From: Segatella albensis DSM 11370 = JCM 12258
GTDB lineage: Bacteria > Bacteroidota > Bacteroidia > Bacteroidales > Bacteroidaceae
Reading direction: 5' to 3'
Assembly (NCBI RefSeq): GCF_000426565.1
Contig: NZ_AUFP01000006.1
Coordinates: 124,001-188,000 of the forward strand
Length of the DNA: 64,000 bases
Below, in pieces: positions 1 to 8,706 of this stretch (its first letter is position 1; every line of letters begins with the position of its first letter). A program made the translations under genes and the position numbers. Below the pieces are notes generated by a model, which was not told the DNA's origin, did not search any database, and saw only the letters and a list, made by a program, of their open reading frames with translations.

Positions 1-1444
1 TGAGGTCGAGACCACGTCCGAACTCACAACCGAACTCTTTTGGACGTTCCACGTTAGCAATCTGCTCAAAGAGTTTATCTTTCGTGTTGAAGTCTGCGAG
101 TTTCAAGTCAGCAAGCTTTGCACGTCGACGTACTTGGTTGATCCAGTCGATGGCCTGCTGAGTAGGACCACTAATTTCATTCTCGCACTCTGCCGCACGG
201 AGCAGAACATCAGAATAACGCATCATGCGCAGGTTGATACCATCATGAAGACCTGTTGCCACACTCGAATAAAGACCTGTTCGCATATTCGTGTTCTTGC
301 AAATTGGCAGTCCACCATAATTATTATTTGTTACAACAGGTTTATCAGCCGTCATCGGCACTGTATAACCTACATTACCAAACTCAAAGCCTTCCCAGTC
401 TGGTTCATAAGTACCAATGGTCCAATAAAGACGCGGATCAAGTTTACCCGTGGTCGTACGCTCAGCCTTGAAAAGATTGTAGAGCCATGGAGAAGCCGAC
501 AAGTCAGCCCAACCGCCATAAGTACCAGGACAGAAGTTACTCTCGATGGCAGAGCCTTGAGTGGCATTCTTCGATGTGTTCACAGGCGTCCACTCATCAT
601 CAGTACCCTGTGACCCGTAGTCGAGGAACTGAATCTCGAACAAACTCTCTGCATTATTCTCATACTCAGCACCTTCTCGGAAGTTATCACCATAGTTGGC
701 CATCAATTTATAAGTGCCATACTTACCGCTCATAATATCCTTGAGCTGGACAAGTGCTTCACTATATTTATGACGTTGCATCAAAGCACGAGCATAATAG
801 CCCGCAGCAGCACCAGAGGTAGCACGTCCCTTTGCCCATTCTCCACCAACTTCTTTAGAAGGAAGTAAAGTGATAGCCTCAGCAAAATCCTTTTCTACCT
901 GATCGAGCACTTCGTCGTAGCTATTGGTAGAAGCATACAGACCATCGAGAGAAGAATATGTGCTATAATCAGTAATCAAAGGCACATTCTGGAAATAGCC
1001 TGCCAAATTATAATATGCAAGACCACGGAGAAAGAGAAACTGTCCCTTGATACGCTTCATCGCCTCAGAAAGTTGAGTATCATCAGCTCCTACCTTCGAT
1101 AATCCGAAGTTACATACATTAATAGTATAATACCACTCACGCCAAATCCACCAACAGATATCACCTGTAACAGGACAGTTATAATCATCAAACTCCTTGT
1201 ACCACACCTGAGAGGAGTTCCAAACTTCATCACCACGAGTCAAGTCGATGGTGTAGCCCACACGAGCATAAGAGCCTTCCATACGAATATGGTTGTAGGC
1301 TGCAATAACGTTTTCCTCCAGTTCGGCCGTACCGAAATTTGCTGTTGTCTGTTCATTAGGATTCTGTACATCCAGCTTGTCATTGCACGATGTCATCGCG
1401 CCAAGACCAAGCAACAAGACTAAGGAAATATTATGTAATTTCAT
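1..1444 (-). CDS. SusD/RagB-family nutrient-binding outer-membrane lipoprotein (C-terminus cut by window edge)
   Basis: The frame is open from an ATG at 1444 to the left edge, so about 481 N-terminal residues are present and the C-terminus is missing. The start MKLHNISLVLLL is a short hydrophobic signal ending in MTSC, so Cys20 is the probable lipidated residue. Further in, the text is typical of SusD: TPR-like helices and a conserved RRRAKLADL stretch near the visible end. Members of this family sit on the cell surface as a lid on a SusC barrel and bind glycans. The gene starts 38 bp after the end of the SusC gene on the same strand, so the two form the usual co-transcribed pair. The sugar bound cannot be read from the sequence. 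Confidence 0.93.
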   Translation of the reverse strand, partial: MKLHNISLVLLLGLGAMTSCNDKLDVQNPNEQTTANFGTAELEENVIAAYNHIRMEGSYARVGYTIDLTRGDEVWNSSQVWYKEFDDYNCPVTGDICWWIWREWYYTINVCNFGLSKVGADDTQLSEAMKRIKGQFLFLRGLAYYNLAGYFQNVPLITDYSTYSSLDGLYASTNSYDEVLDQVEKDFAEAITLLPSKEVGGEWAKGRATSGAAAGYYARALMQRHKYSEALVQLKDIMSGKYGTYKLMANYGDNFREGAEYENNAESLFEIQFLDYGSQGTDDEWTPVNTSKNATQGSAIESNFCPGTYGGWADLSASPWLYNLFKAERTTTGKLDPRLYWTIGTYEPDWEGFEFGNVGYTVPMTADKPVVTNNNYGGLPICKNTNMRTGLYSSVATGLHDGINLRMMRYSDVLLRAAECENEISGPTQQAIDWINQVRRRAKLADLKLADFNTKDKLFEQIANVERPKEFGCEFGRGLDL

Positions 1445-1482
1445 ATTGATATTATTCTTATTAATTTTTGATTTACATTATT

Positions 1483-4400
1483 CTAGAAGGTGAAGTGAAC
1501 ACCAGCCATAAACGTACGTGGGGTTGGGAATGAGCAGAAGTTATAACCAGGAGTGAATGTACCACCAGCATAATCTACGTTATATCCCTTATAACCCGTG
1601 AAGGTGAAGAGGTTCTGAGCTGAAACATATACGCGAACTGCAGAAACCATACCTCCAAACCATTTATCAGGCATGTTATACCCTAATTCTACATTGGCAA
1701 TTTTCCAATAGGCAGCATTCTGAATCTTTCGTGAACTGAACAAATCGTTCCAAGCCAAGGTCGCATTGTTTGAAGCATAAGTACGAGGAACACTTGAAAG
1801 ATAAGTACCTTCCGTAGAGAAGCGATTAGCATCAAGCATCGCAACATCCTTATTGCCGTAACCATAGCATGAGTTCAGACTGTTGTAGATATCGTCGGAA
1901 ACATGATAGTTCAAAGCACCGAAGCTCTGAATACTCAAATCGAAGTTCTTGTATTCCAAATGGGCGCTGATACCGAAGTTTATCTTTGGTAGACCACTGC
2001 CCAATACGGTCTGGTCGTAAGCATCAATAACACCATCTGGTTCTCCATTCGGACCACTAATATCCTTATAGAGACAATCACCTACATTTGCGCCCTGCTG
2101 GGTGGCATGACCATCAAGGTCGGCTTGCGTACGAGCGATACCTTCATATACCCAACCATAAAACTTACCAATTTCCTGGCCCAACTGGGTAATGTAAGCA
2201 CCCGAGATATACGAGTCGGTGCCAAAGCCTAATGAACGGACACGGTTACGGAGAGTACTGAAGTTAGCACTGATATCATACTTCAAAGCATGATCGTGGT
2301 TACGATATGTTGCAGCAAACTCAAAACCGCTGTTATCCATTGTAGCAGCATTCATCGTGACAGAGGTATTAGAAACACCTGCATTTTCTGGAACTGGTAC
2401 ACTATACAACAGATCCTTTGAACGGTTCTTATACCACTCTGCGGTGAACTCAAGGCGATTATTGAACAATGCCAAATCGATACCGATATTGGTGGTAATC
2501 TTTTTCTCCCAAGAGATGTTCTCGTTGATGAAGGTTGAGATGGCAGAACCCGTCACTGGAGTGTTGCCAAAGCTATAAGTCATATTGTTGCGCGCCATCG
2601 TGGCCATATACTGGTATTCACCAATGTTCTCGTTACCAAGTTCACCATAACTTGCACGCAGTTTGAATAAGTTCACGATGTCATGACTTATAGGGAAGAA
2701 CTTTTCCTTATCAAAACGCCATCCCACAGAAACAGAAGGGAACGTTCCCCAACGAATATTTTTGGTAAGGCGCGAACTACCATCGCGACGGATGATAGCC
2801 GAAAGAAGATATTTCTCATCATAGTTATAGTTCAATCGACCAATAAATGAAGCGAGGGTATGCTTGTACTCATACGAGTTTGCATCTCTTGTAGCACCAT
2901 TCTGTATCTGTAGGAAATAAGGTTCAGCGAATTCCACGCCCCAAGCAGAAAGTGTGTTGGTATGCTCCTCCTCATAAGTCTGACCTACAACAAGGTTGAT
3001 ATTATTCTTACCGATATGACCATCATAGGTAAGGGTGTTCTCGATGAGTGCATCAGTATAGTCGCGCGATGCCTTGGTAAGTCGCTCGTTAGCCTTGGCC
3101 AGATACACACGGTTACTCTGTATCCATGCTGGAATCCATGTCTTGTCGGTGGCATGGGTCATACTATAAGAAAGGTTGATATTATAGTGCAGGCTGTGAT
3201 TCTTACTATTCAATCCCACCATCTTGAAGAGGTCAACATCAGCAGAACCAGTACCAACAAAACGATTTACTAATGTATTACGTGTAAGCTTGTTATTTAC
3301 CAATAATGGGTTAGATGCAGAGATATCTCCATGGATGTTATCATAATAAACGCCATATCCATAAGCATCATAACGATAAGCATTAGCAGAACCGACTTTA
3401 TCATCGAGAACCCATGTAGAGCTATCATAAGCTTTAATAGTAGGCTGCATAAGTAATGTTCCGCGAAGTACATTGGTTACATCTCCATAAAGACCCTGGA
3501 CATATTCTGAGGCATTTGACAAAGCCATATTATCCTGATCAGAATGAGAAAAGACTGCACTAGTACGGAATTTAACGAATTTGGTATCCATGGTATTGTT
3601 TACACGAACAGTGTAACGGGTGTAGTTCGGACCGGCACCTTCGAGGGTACCCTTCTGCTGGAAATAGTCAAGACCTATATTATAGGTATTGTTGGCGCCA
3701 CCACCGCTAAGGTTTACGTTGTGATTCTGACGAATACCTGTCTTGAACACTTCGTTGAACCAATCTGTGTTGGTATTATCCATAAACTTATACTTACCAT
3801 CTTCACCAAGACTATAACCGCCAGGGACAGGTGTACCGGAATTTACGCAAGCCTGACCTAAATACTGACTGTACTGATCAGCATTCATCACGTCATAGAC
3901 ATTCTTCGAGATATTATCAACACCAAAATATCCGGAATAGTCTACCTTCAGGGGTTGTTCTTTCTTTCCGCCTTTGGTGGTGATGATGACCACGCCGTTA
4001 GCTGCACGAGAACCATAGATAGCACCGGCAGCAGCATCCTTTAAAACTTGAATTGAAGCGATATCGTTTGGAGAGAAATCACGAATAGTTGTTCCCATAG
4101 GAACACCATCAATAACATAGAGTGGCGCTGTACTGCCGAAAGAACCGATACCACGAATACGGACAGAAGGATCTGCACCAGGCTGACCGTCGGAAGTAAT
4201 CTGCACACCAGCGATTTTACCTTCGAGCATTGTCGAGATGTTAGAATTAGACACCTTTTTCATCTCGTCAGCGTTGACGATAGCCACAGAACCGGTGAGG
4301 TCTACTTTCTTCTGTGTTCCGTAACCAACTACGACAACTTGGTCGAGAACTCTATCATCCGATTCCAACTGAATCTTTTCGATGATAGCCCGGCCACGGA

Positions 4401-4683
4401 CGGCAACCTCATGATCCTTGTAGCCGATATAACTTACAATAAGTGTTGCGTTAGCGGGTACAGACAGTTGAAAATGTCCGTCAAGGTCGGTAACAGCTCC
4501 ACCTTGACCACCCTTTACTCTGACCGTCGCACTTACAAGAGGTTCCCCCTTTTCGTCAACGACCTTGCCGCTAACCTTGATCATTTGCGACTGCGTTACT
4601 GAGGCCATTGTAGAAACCGGTATAGTAACCGAAGCGCCCATAGCCCCTAGGCATAGCATTGCTGAGAATAGTTGTTTTCTCAT
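1483..4683 (-). CDS. SusC/RagA-family TonB-linked outer-membrane transporter
   Basis: 1066 residues, full length for the family. There is a signal peptide at about 1-27, then a carboxypeptidase-regulatory-like beta-sandwich (about 35-110, beginning VSGKVVDEKGEPL). The SusC hallmark VVVGYGTQKKVDLTGSV precedes the plug, which contains VRIRGIGSFG and PLYVIDGVP. The barrel ends in the aromatic C-terminal strand AGVHFTF, the usual signal for insertion by BAM. It should import an oligosaccharide across the outer membrane using TonB energy, together with the SusD encoded next. The ATG at 4683 is the start; a -7 promoter element and a direct repeat lie 100-160 bp upstream. The adjacent regulator at 5538-8489 is the obvious candidate controller. 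Substrate is unknown, because no glycoside hydrolase is visible in this locus. Confidence 0.96.
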   Translation of the reverse strand: MRKQLFSAMLCLGAMGASVTIPVSTMASVTQSQMIKVSGKVVDEKGEPLVSATVRVKGGQGGAVTDLDGHFQLSVPANATLIVSYIGYKDHEVAVRGRAIIEKIQLESDDRVLDQVVVVGYGTQKKVDLTGSVAIVNADEMKKVSNSNISTMLEGKIAGVQITSDGQPGADPSVRIRGIGSFGSTAPLYVIDGVPMGTTIRDFSPNDIASIQVLKDAAAGAIYGSRAANGVVIITTKGGKKEQPLKVDYSGYFGVDNISKNVYDVMNADQYSQYLGQACVNSGTPVPGGYSLGEDGKYKFMDNTNTDWFNEVFKTGIRQNHNVNLSGGGANNTYNIGLDYFQQKGTLEGAGPNYTRYTVRVNNTMDTKFVKFRTSAVFSHSDQDNMALSNASEYVQGLYGDVTNVLRGTLLMQPTIKAYDSSTWVLDDKVGSANAYRYDAYGYGVYYDNIHGDISASNPLLVNNKLTRNTLVNRFVGTGSADVDLFKMVGLNSKNHSLHYNINLSYSMTHATDKTWIPAWIQSNRVYLAKANERLTKASRDYTDALIENTLTYDGHIGKNNINLVVGQTYEEEHTNTLSAWGVEFAEPYFLQIQNGATRDANSYEYKHTLASFIGRLNYNYDEKYLLSAIIRRDGSSRLTKNIRWGTFPSVSVGWRFDKEKFFPISHDIVNLFKLRASYGELGNENIGEYQYMATMARNNMTYSFGNTPVTGSAISTFINENISWEKKITTNIGIDLALFNNRLEFTAEWYKNRSKDLLYSVPVPENAGVSNTSVTMNAATMDNSGFEFAATYRNHDHALKYDISANFSTLRNRVRSLGFGTDSYISGAYITQLGQEIGKFYGWVYEGIARTQADLDGHATQQGANVGDCLYKDISGPNGEPDGVIDAYDQTVLGSGLPKINFGISAHLEYKNFDLSIQSFGALNYHVSDDIYNSLNSCYGYGNKDVAMLDANRFSTEGTYLSSVPRTYASNNATLAWNDLFSSRKIQNAAYWKIANVELGYNMPDKWFGGMVSAVRVYVSAQNLFTFTGYKGYNVDYAGGTFTPGYNFCSFPTPRTFMAGVHFTF

Positions 4684-4782
4684 TGTGTTTTTAATTTAGG
4701 TTATTAATGAATGTTTTTTCACATATAAGTTCAATTCCAAATAAGAGTATTCTCACAATAGTTATCAGGATTTTCTCGTGCA

Positions 4783-4790
4783 CAAAAGTA
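4783..4790 (-). promoter_or_regulatory. Predicted -7 promoter element of susC
   Basis: On the minus strand this reads TACTTTTG, an exact match to the Bacteroidetes -7 consensus TAnnTTTG. It lies about 93 bp upstream of the susC ATG, giving a 5' leader of roughly 95 nt. There is no good -33 TTTG at the usual 20-bp spacing; that place is taken by the proximal copy of a direct repeat, which fits an activator-dependent promoter. Confidence 0.65.
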
Positions 4791-4810
4791 TAAAATACTG
4801 CTATTTTAGG

Positions 4811-4843
4811 GGTGGACAAATGTGTTTTTGTGGTGGACAAATG
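4811..4843 (-). promoter_or_regulatory. Direct repeat, probable binding site for the adjacent AraC-type regulator
   Basis: The 12-mer CATTTGTCCACC (minus strand) occurs twice without mismatch, at 4811-4822 and 4832-4843, with 21 bp from start to start, which is two helical turns. AraC-family regulators typically bind direct repeats at about this spacing on one face of the helix. The proximal copy covers the -33 region of the predicted susC promoter, the classical position for an activator touching RNA polymerase. That the neighbouring regulator binds here is inference. Confidence 0.6.
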
Positions 4844-4993
4844 CCATTTCTTCTGTTTTTCTACTGTTTGTGGGGTTGAATCCACGACCTACTTCATTAT
4901 TGGTACTAACTTCAAACAACAAGTACGAAACCCGAATGACTTTCAGAGGAATCTAGAAGAAATATTTTGTAATATTTAAACTTTGATTCGGGT
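4844..4993. other. Intergenic stretch with nothing recognisable
   Basis: AT-rich spacer between the susC operator region and the left edge of the repeated element. I see no open frame, hairpin with a T-tract, or further promoter match in it. Confidence 0.5.
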
Positions 4994-5395
4994 TCTGTTA
5001 ACAGAAATCGTGTACAGTTTTGTGCTCATTCTAGAACAAACAGGAACCTATCAGATCCCTAAAATATTCCCCACCCCCTTCTCAAGAGGTTGATCTTTCG
5101 AACGAAGTTAACTGCATCGGCTTATGCAGTTAACTTCGTAAGCTCACGCGAATAGGTTTGTAGCCTTACGTAGTTAACTTAATAGGCCAATATTTCCTGT
5201 ACATTTTGATGGGAGAATACATATCAAAATATAACTTATTGATAATCAAGCATTTGTATTTTGATTATAATTCTAATATTCATAACCAACCCGCCATTTA
5301 TTTCGAATTCGCGAATTATGAGCAACATTCTTCGATTGAAAATTAAGGAATTTAAGGCTCGTTAAACTTCGCAGGATTCAACTGGCAAACTTGAA
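4994..5395 (+). repeat. Dispersed intergenic element, copy A (about 400 bp)
   Basis: This segment aligns along its whole length, with many substitutions and small indels, to 34047-34441. It contains a perfect 16-bp inverted repeat (5102-5117 with 5124-5139, 6-nt loop). This is followed by a block around 5147-5170 (ACGCGAATAGGTTTG then TAGCCTTACG) that is identical in both copies. Further conserved blocks are TTGATAATCA, a palindromic AATTCGCGAATT at about 5306-5317, and TTAAACTTCGCAGGATTCAA near the right end. No open frame is conserved. It could be a non-autonomous mobile element, a structured RNA gene or a regulatory repeat. Edges are approximate. Confidence 0.75.
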
Positions 5396-5456
5396 TTTAC
5401 AATATATGAAATCACGTGTTAGCATCCCCATTCCATTTATCCTTTACGTAACTGAG

Positions 5457-5508
5457 AGGCACATCCTGCCCCCGGCGGTTGTTACTAATAGTGGTAGTAG
5501 ATGTGCCT
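5457..5508. repeat. Inverted repeat downstream of the propeller/AraC regulator
   Basis: AGGCACATC at 5457-5465 is exactly complementary to GATGTGCCT at 5500-5508, with a 34-nt loop. It lies 30 bp beyond the regulator stop codon. There is no T-tract, so it is not a standard terminator; it may stabilise the 3' end of the transcript. The rest of 5396-5537 shows nothing else I recognise. Confidence 0.4.
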
Positions 5509-5537
5509 AAGAAGTCTGATTTCTTACCATATATACT

Positions 5538-8489
5538 TTATTTCATAAAGAAAGATGGACTCGCACCAAATTTCTTTGTGAAACAACGAGTAAAGTATTT
5601 AGGATCATTGAAGCCTACCTTAAAAGCTATCTGTGCCACATTGCGGTTAGCATCATTCTTAAGTAACATATCCTTGGCAATCTCGAGACGATAACTGCGC
5701 ATAAACTGGGAGGTGGACTCTCCTGTCTCTGCAGAGACTATCTTACTAAGCACAGATCGACTGACCCCAAGGGTCTCTGCTAAACTATTTACATCAAATT
5801 CCGGATTAGAATAATTTTTCTCCATAATCTCTGTAAGACGATCCATAAATGGCCGTTTGGTAGTTTTCACCTCTATGCGATCAGCTTCTACACTCTTCTT
5901 TAAACTGGTCATGATGCGGTGTTGAGTGAGGAGGATATTCTCAATACGTGTCTGTAACTGCTGAGGTTCCTCACTATTCTTCAGAGCCTCTTCGATGGGT
6001 TTCAGCAGTCGCTCTGCTTCATGACGACGTAATTTGGCAACGCGTTTATCATATAGATATTTCACGAAGAATACGAGGATAATGAGCAGCATTGTGATAA
6101 ACCACCAACTTTTCCAGAAATATGGTGAAACGGAAACGTTTAGGAAGATCATGGCATCATGGTTGTCATTAAGAGTGGATACATATTTCACTTGGAACTG
6201 GTAGTTTCCGGATGGTAGATTAGTGTATCTGACGCTATTCTGTCCTGCCGGAAGTTGAGTCCATTCATCATCAAAGCCTTTCAGGCGATAGCTGTACACA
6301 CCTTGTGTTTCCGAGCCATAGTTTAGGGCAGAGAAGCTGATCTCGAAGGATTTGTCACTTTCGTGCAAATGAATACGATCAGTAATAGAGATATCTTGGT
6401 CCATATAACGTCCGTCAGCATATACAGTTTGGTTGGATACAGAAAGACTGGTAAAACGAAGATGACCTTGATAGAGAGATTTGCTATTGTCGCCCTTCAA
6501 TATCGTAAAGCCATCTGTGCCACCCAAAAGGACACTTCCGTCCGGTCCTTTGACGGCTGAATTCCAATAGAATTGATTAGAAATCAGTCCGTCGTTCTTA
6601 TAGTAGTTATAGCATAATCCGGTTTCGGGGTCGAAATGCGACAGGCCGTTATCAGTTGTCAGCCAGAGTTTTCCGTTCTTATCTTCAACAATTCCTTTTA
6701 CGGAATTATTAGGTAATCCATTCTTCACAGTATAGGCTTTGAACTTCTCACGACCTTGTTTGTCTATCTCGCGACGGTAGAGGCCATAACCATTACTACC
6801 TAACCAAAGCGTTCCGTCCTTTGACTGACAGAAAGAGCAAATTTTATCGATGATACCACTCTGGGGGTCATCGAGTTTATAGGTAAGTACTCGGTATTTG
6901 AAATGACCACCTTTGTCTCTTGATTTTAAGTTTATGCAAACTACTCCTTTAAGAAATCCCATCCATAAAGTACCGTCTTTGTCAATGATACTTCCTATCG
7001 GACCACGTATGTTTCTGCAACCTTTGAATGGGTCGATCATTTTCTGAGACTTGTAATCATAGAAATAGACACCATCATTGCTACCTATCCACATTCCGTC
7101 GTTATAAGGATCGTATATCAAGGCACCGATGTAGTTAAACAATGCAGAATATTCTTTCGATACATTGAGACGATGAATTGTTGACGGATGATTCATTCGC
7201 ATGACGTTGATTCCACCTGCCCATGTACCAATCCATAACTGACCTTTATTATCTGCAGCAAGGGTAGATACACTGTTATGCGACAATCCAGAGTTGTTTG
7301 TCGTAAAATGAATAAAACTGTTTTTTCCAGAAACTAATTGGTTAAGTCCACCTTCAACGGTACCAATCCATATAGTACCGTCTTTAGCGGCATAGATAGA
7401 ATTAACACAATTGGCTGAAATACTTTCGGGATTAGTACTATGTACGTAGTTGTGCAAAAGGAGTTGACGAGGGTTGAGTTTCACAATTCCTCCGGATTCC
7501 GTTCCTACCCAGATGATTCCATTCTTGAGGAGTAAGCAGTTGACGAAATTACTCGGCAGAGGATTTACCTTACTGTCACTTTTCCAATGGATAAAGCCAT
7601 CACTTTTTCGATCGTAAAAATCAACACCGTCAAGAGTTCCCAACATCACTTGATGATTCGCATCGAGAGCTATATCGGTGACGGAATTATGTGATAGAGA
7701 GTTCGGACGGTTATCTGATCGATATATCTTTACGATTCTACCGGTTTTGCTAAGAACGTACAGACCGTTACTCGTTGCCATCCACAGATGATTATCCACT
7801 TTCTTAATGTTTTGAATGAAGAGTCCCGGGAGGTGGGATAGTTCAGGGGTTATCTGTAGACGGGTCAGTTTACCATCATGATCTGTCAACTTGTAGAGTC
7901 CACCATCTATAGCAGCCCATACGGAGGAATCACCATCAACATCGGCAAGCATGATATCGGGAGTGTTTGCCTGATAGTTCAGACTCGCTATAGCATCTAC
8001 ATTTCCTTTCCCATCGAAGGTGATATGATAGATTTTATGAAGAGTTACGATCCATATAGCTCCCCTACTATCACAGAACGTCTTGATGGATTGTTCATGT
8101 AAAATCTTTACAAGCATATTGCTCTTATCGATTGGAATAAGAGGTTGTAGTGTGGTGAGATCAAGTACTTCTGTATATTCTTCAAAAGATACCCAGAGGC
8201 GGTGGAAGTGGTCTTCGGTAATGTTATGACATGTGTTACTACGGAGGGGCATACCTTGGTTGCCGATACCGAAATACATGTAGTTGAAACCATCGTATCG
8301 TACAAGTCCACCTCCATGTGTGGCGATCCAGATAAAGCCATAGCTATCGCTATAAATGTCGTCGACGAAGTTGCTTGGCAAACCTGTCGACATATTTAGA
8401 TACGATACATTATATCTTTCGACAAGTGGGTTTTGTGCTTTTGCTGTAAAAAAGAATAAAGTTAGTAATAGTGCAAAATAGTGTTTCAT
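5538..8489 (-). CDS. Membrane-spanning propeller sensor fused to an AraC-type DNA-binding domain
   Basis: 983 residues. After a signal peptide (about 1-18, ending TAKA) come many two-component-regulator propeller repeats of the type DGTLWIGT, forming the periplasmic sensor. A Y_Y_Y immunoglobulin-like domain follows (about 700-780, with YSYRLKGFDDEWTQL), then one membrane helix near 795-812. The cytoplasmic part is short: a helical linker and a C-terminal AraC helix-turn-helix (about 880-983, with VAQIAFKVGFNDPKYFTRCF). Hybrid two-component sensors of Bacteroidetes normally carry histidine kinase, phosphoacceptor and receiver domains between membrane and HTH; here all are absent, so signalling must be direct. 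It lies beside susC/susD and probably activates them. It has its own promoter at 8524-8555. Confidence 0.9.
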   Translation of the reverse strand: MKHYFALLLTLFFFTAKAQNPLVERYNVSYLNMSTGLPSNFVDDIYSDSYGFIWIATHGGGLVRYDGFNYMYFGIGNQGMPLRSNTCHNITEDHFHRLWVSFEEYTEVLDLTTLQPLIPIDKSNMLVKILHEQSIKTFCDSRGAIWIVTLHKIYHITFDGKGNVDAIASLNYQANTPDIMLADVDGDSSVWAAIDGGLYKLTDHDGKLTRLQITPELSHLPGLFIQNIKKVDNHLWMATSNGLYVLSKTGRIVKIYRSDNRPNSLSHNSVTDIALDANHQVMLGTLDGVDFYDRKSDGFIHWKSDSKVNPLPSNFVNCLLLKNGIIWVGTESGGIVKLNPRQLLLHNYVHSTNPESISANCVNSIYAAKDGTIWIGTVEGGLNQLVSGKNSFIHFTTNNSGLSHNSVSTLAADNKGQLWIGTWAGGINVMRMNHPSTIHRLNVSKEYSALFNYIGALIYDPYNDGMWIGSNDGVYFYDYKSQKMIDPFKGCRNIRGPIGSIIDKDGTLWMGFLKGVVCINLKSRDKGGHFKYRVLTYKLDDPQSGIIDKICSFCQSKDGTLWLGSNGYGLYRREIDKQGREKFKAYTVKNGLPNNSVKGIVEDKNGKLWLTTDNGLSHFDPETGLCYNYYKNDGLISNQFYWNSAVKGPDGSVLLGGTDGFTILKGDNSKSLYQGHLRFTSLSVSNQTVYADGRYMDQDISITDRIHLHESDKSFEISFSALNYGSETQGVYSYRLKGFDDEWTQLPAGQNSVRYTNLPSGNYQFQVKYVSTLNDNHDAMIFLNVSVSPYFWKSWWFITMLLIILVFFVKYLYDKRVAKLRRHEAERLLKPIEEALKNSEEPQQLQTRIENILLTQHRIMTSLKKSVEADRIEVKTTKRPFMDRLTEIMEKNYSNPEFDVNSLAETLGVSRSVLSKIVSAETGESTSQFMRSYRLEIAKDMLLKNDANRNVAQIAFKVGFNDPKYFTRCFTKKFGASPSFFMK

Positions 8490-8523
8490 GAATGTCTTTC
8501 TCGATGATATTATTGGTCATCTG

Positions 8524-8555
8524 CAAAGGTAACACATTTTTCATAAATTCTGAAA
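8524..8555 (-). promoter_or_regulatory. Predicted promoter of the propeller/AraC regulator
   Basis: Minus strand TACCTTTG at 8524-8531 matches the -7 consensus exactly. A near-consensus TTTC lies 20 bp upstream (8552-8555). It sits 35 bp before the regulator ATG. Confidence 0.65.
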
Positions 8556-8620
8556 AGTTTCCTGTGTTTTTCTCATCTCTACCCCCACTCTGGTCATATT
8601 AATGTGGACTCATGGGGATT

Positions 8621-8653
8621 AAAAACAAAAAAGTCCACACCGTAGTGTGGACT
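8621..8653 (-). terminator. Intrinsic terminator of the ileS-to-peptidase operon
   Basis: A perfect 9-bp stem AGTCCACAC/GTGTGGACT with a 4-nt loop (8632-8653) is followed on the minus strand by a T-rich run (complement of 8621-8631). It lies just after the C69 peptidase gene and before the regulator promoter. Confidence 0.9.
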
Positions 8654-8662
8654 AAAAAGTTT

Positions 8663-8696
8663 GAAGTTAACTGCATGTTCGCATACAGTCAACTTC
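8663..8696. repeat. Isolated hairpin resembling the core of the dispersed element
   Basis: GAAGTTAACTG at 8663-8673 pairs with CAGTCAACTTC at 8686-8696 (one mismatch), and the loop pairs further. The stem sequence is nearly that of the copy A hairpin at 5102-5139, but none of the flanking conserved blocks is present. It may be a solo hairpin of the same family or simply a second stem in the peptidase 3' untranslated region. Confidence 0.45.
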
Positions 8697-8706
8697 TTTA
8701 ACCTTA

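Noticed and set aside
4691..4885. 64-codon minus-strand frame upstream of susC
   Set aside because: It covers the predicted promoter and both copies of the direct repeat; the product shows only the repeated HLST from that repeat and no protein-like pattern.
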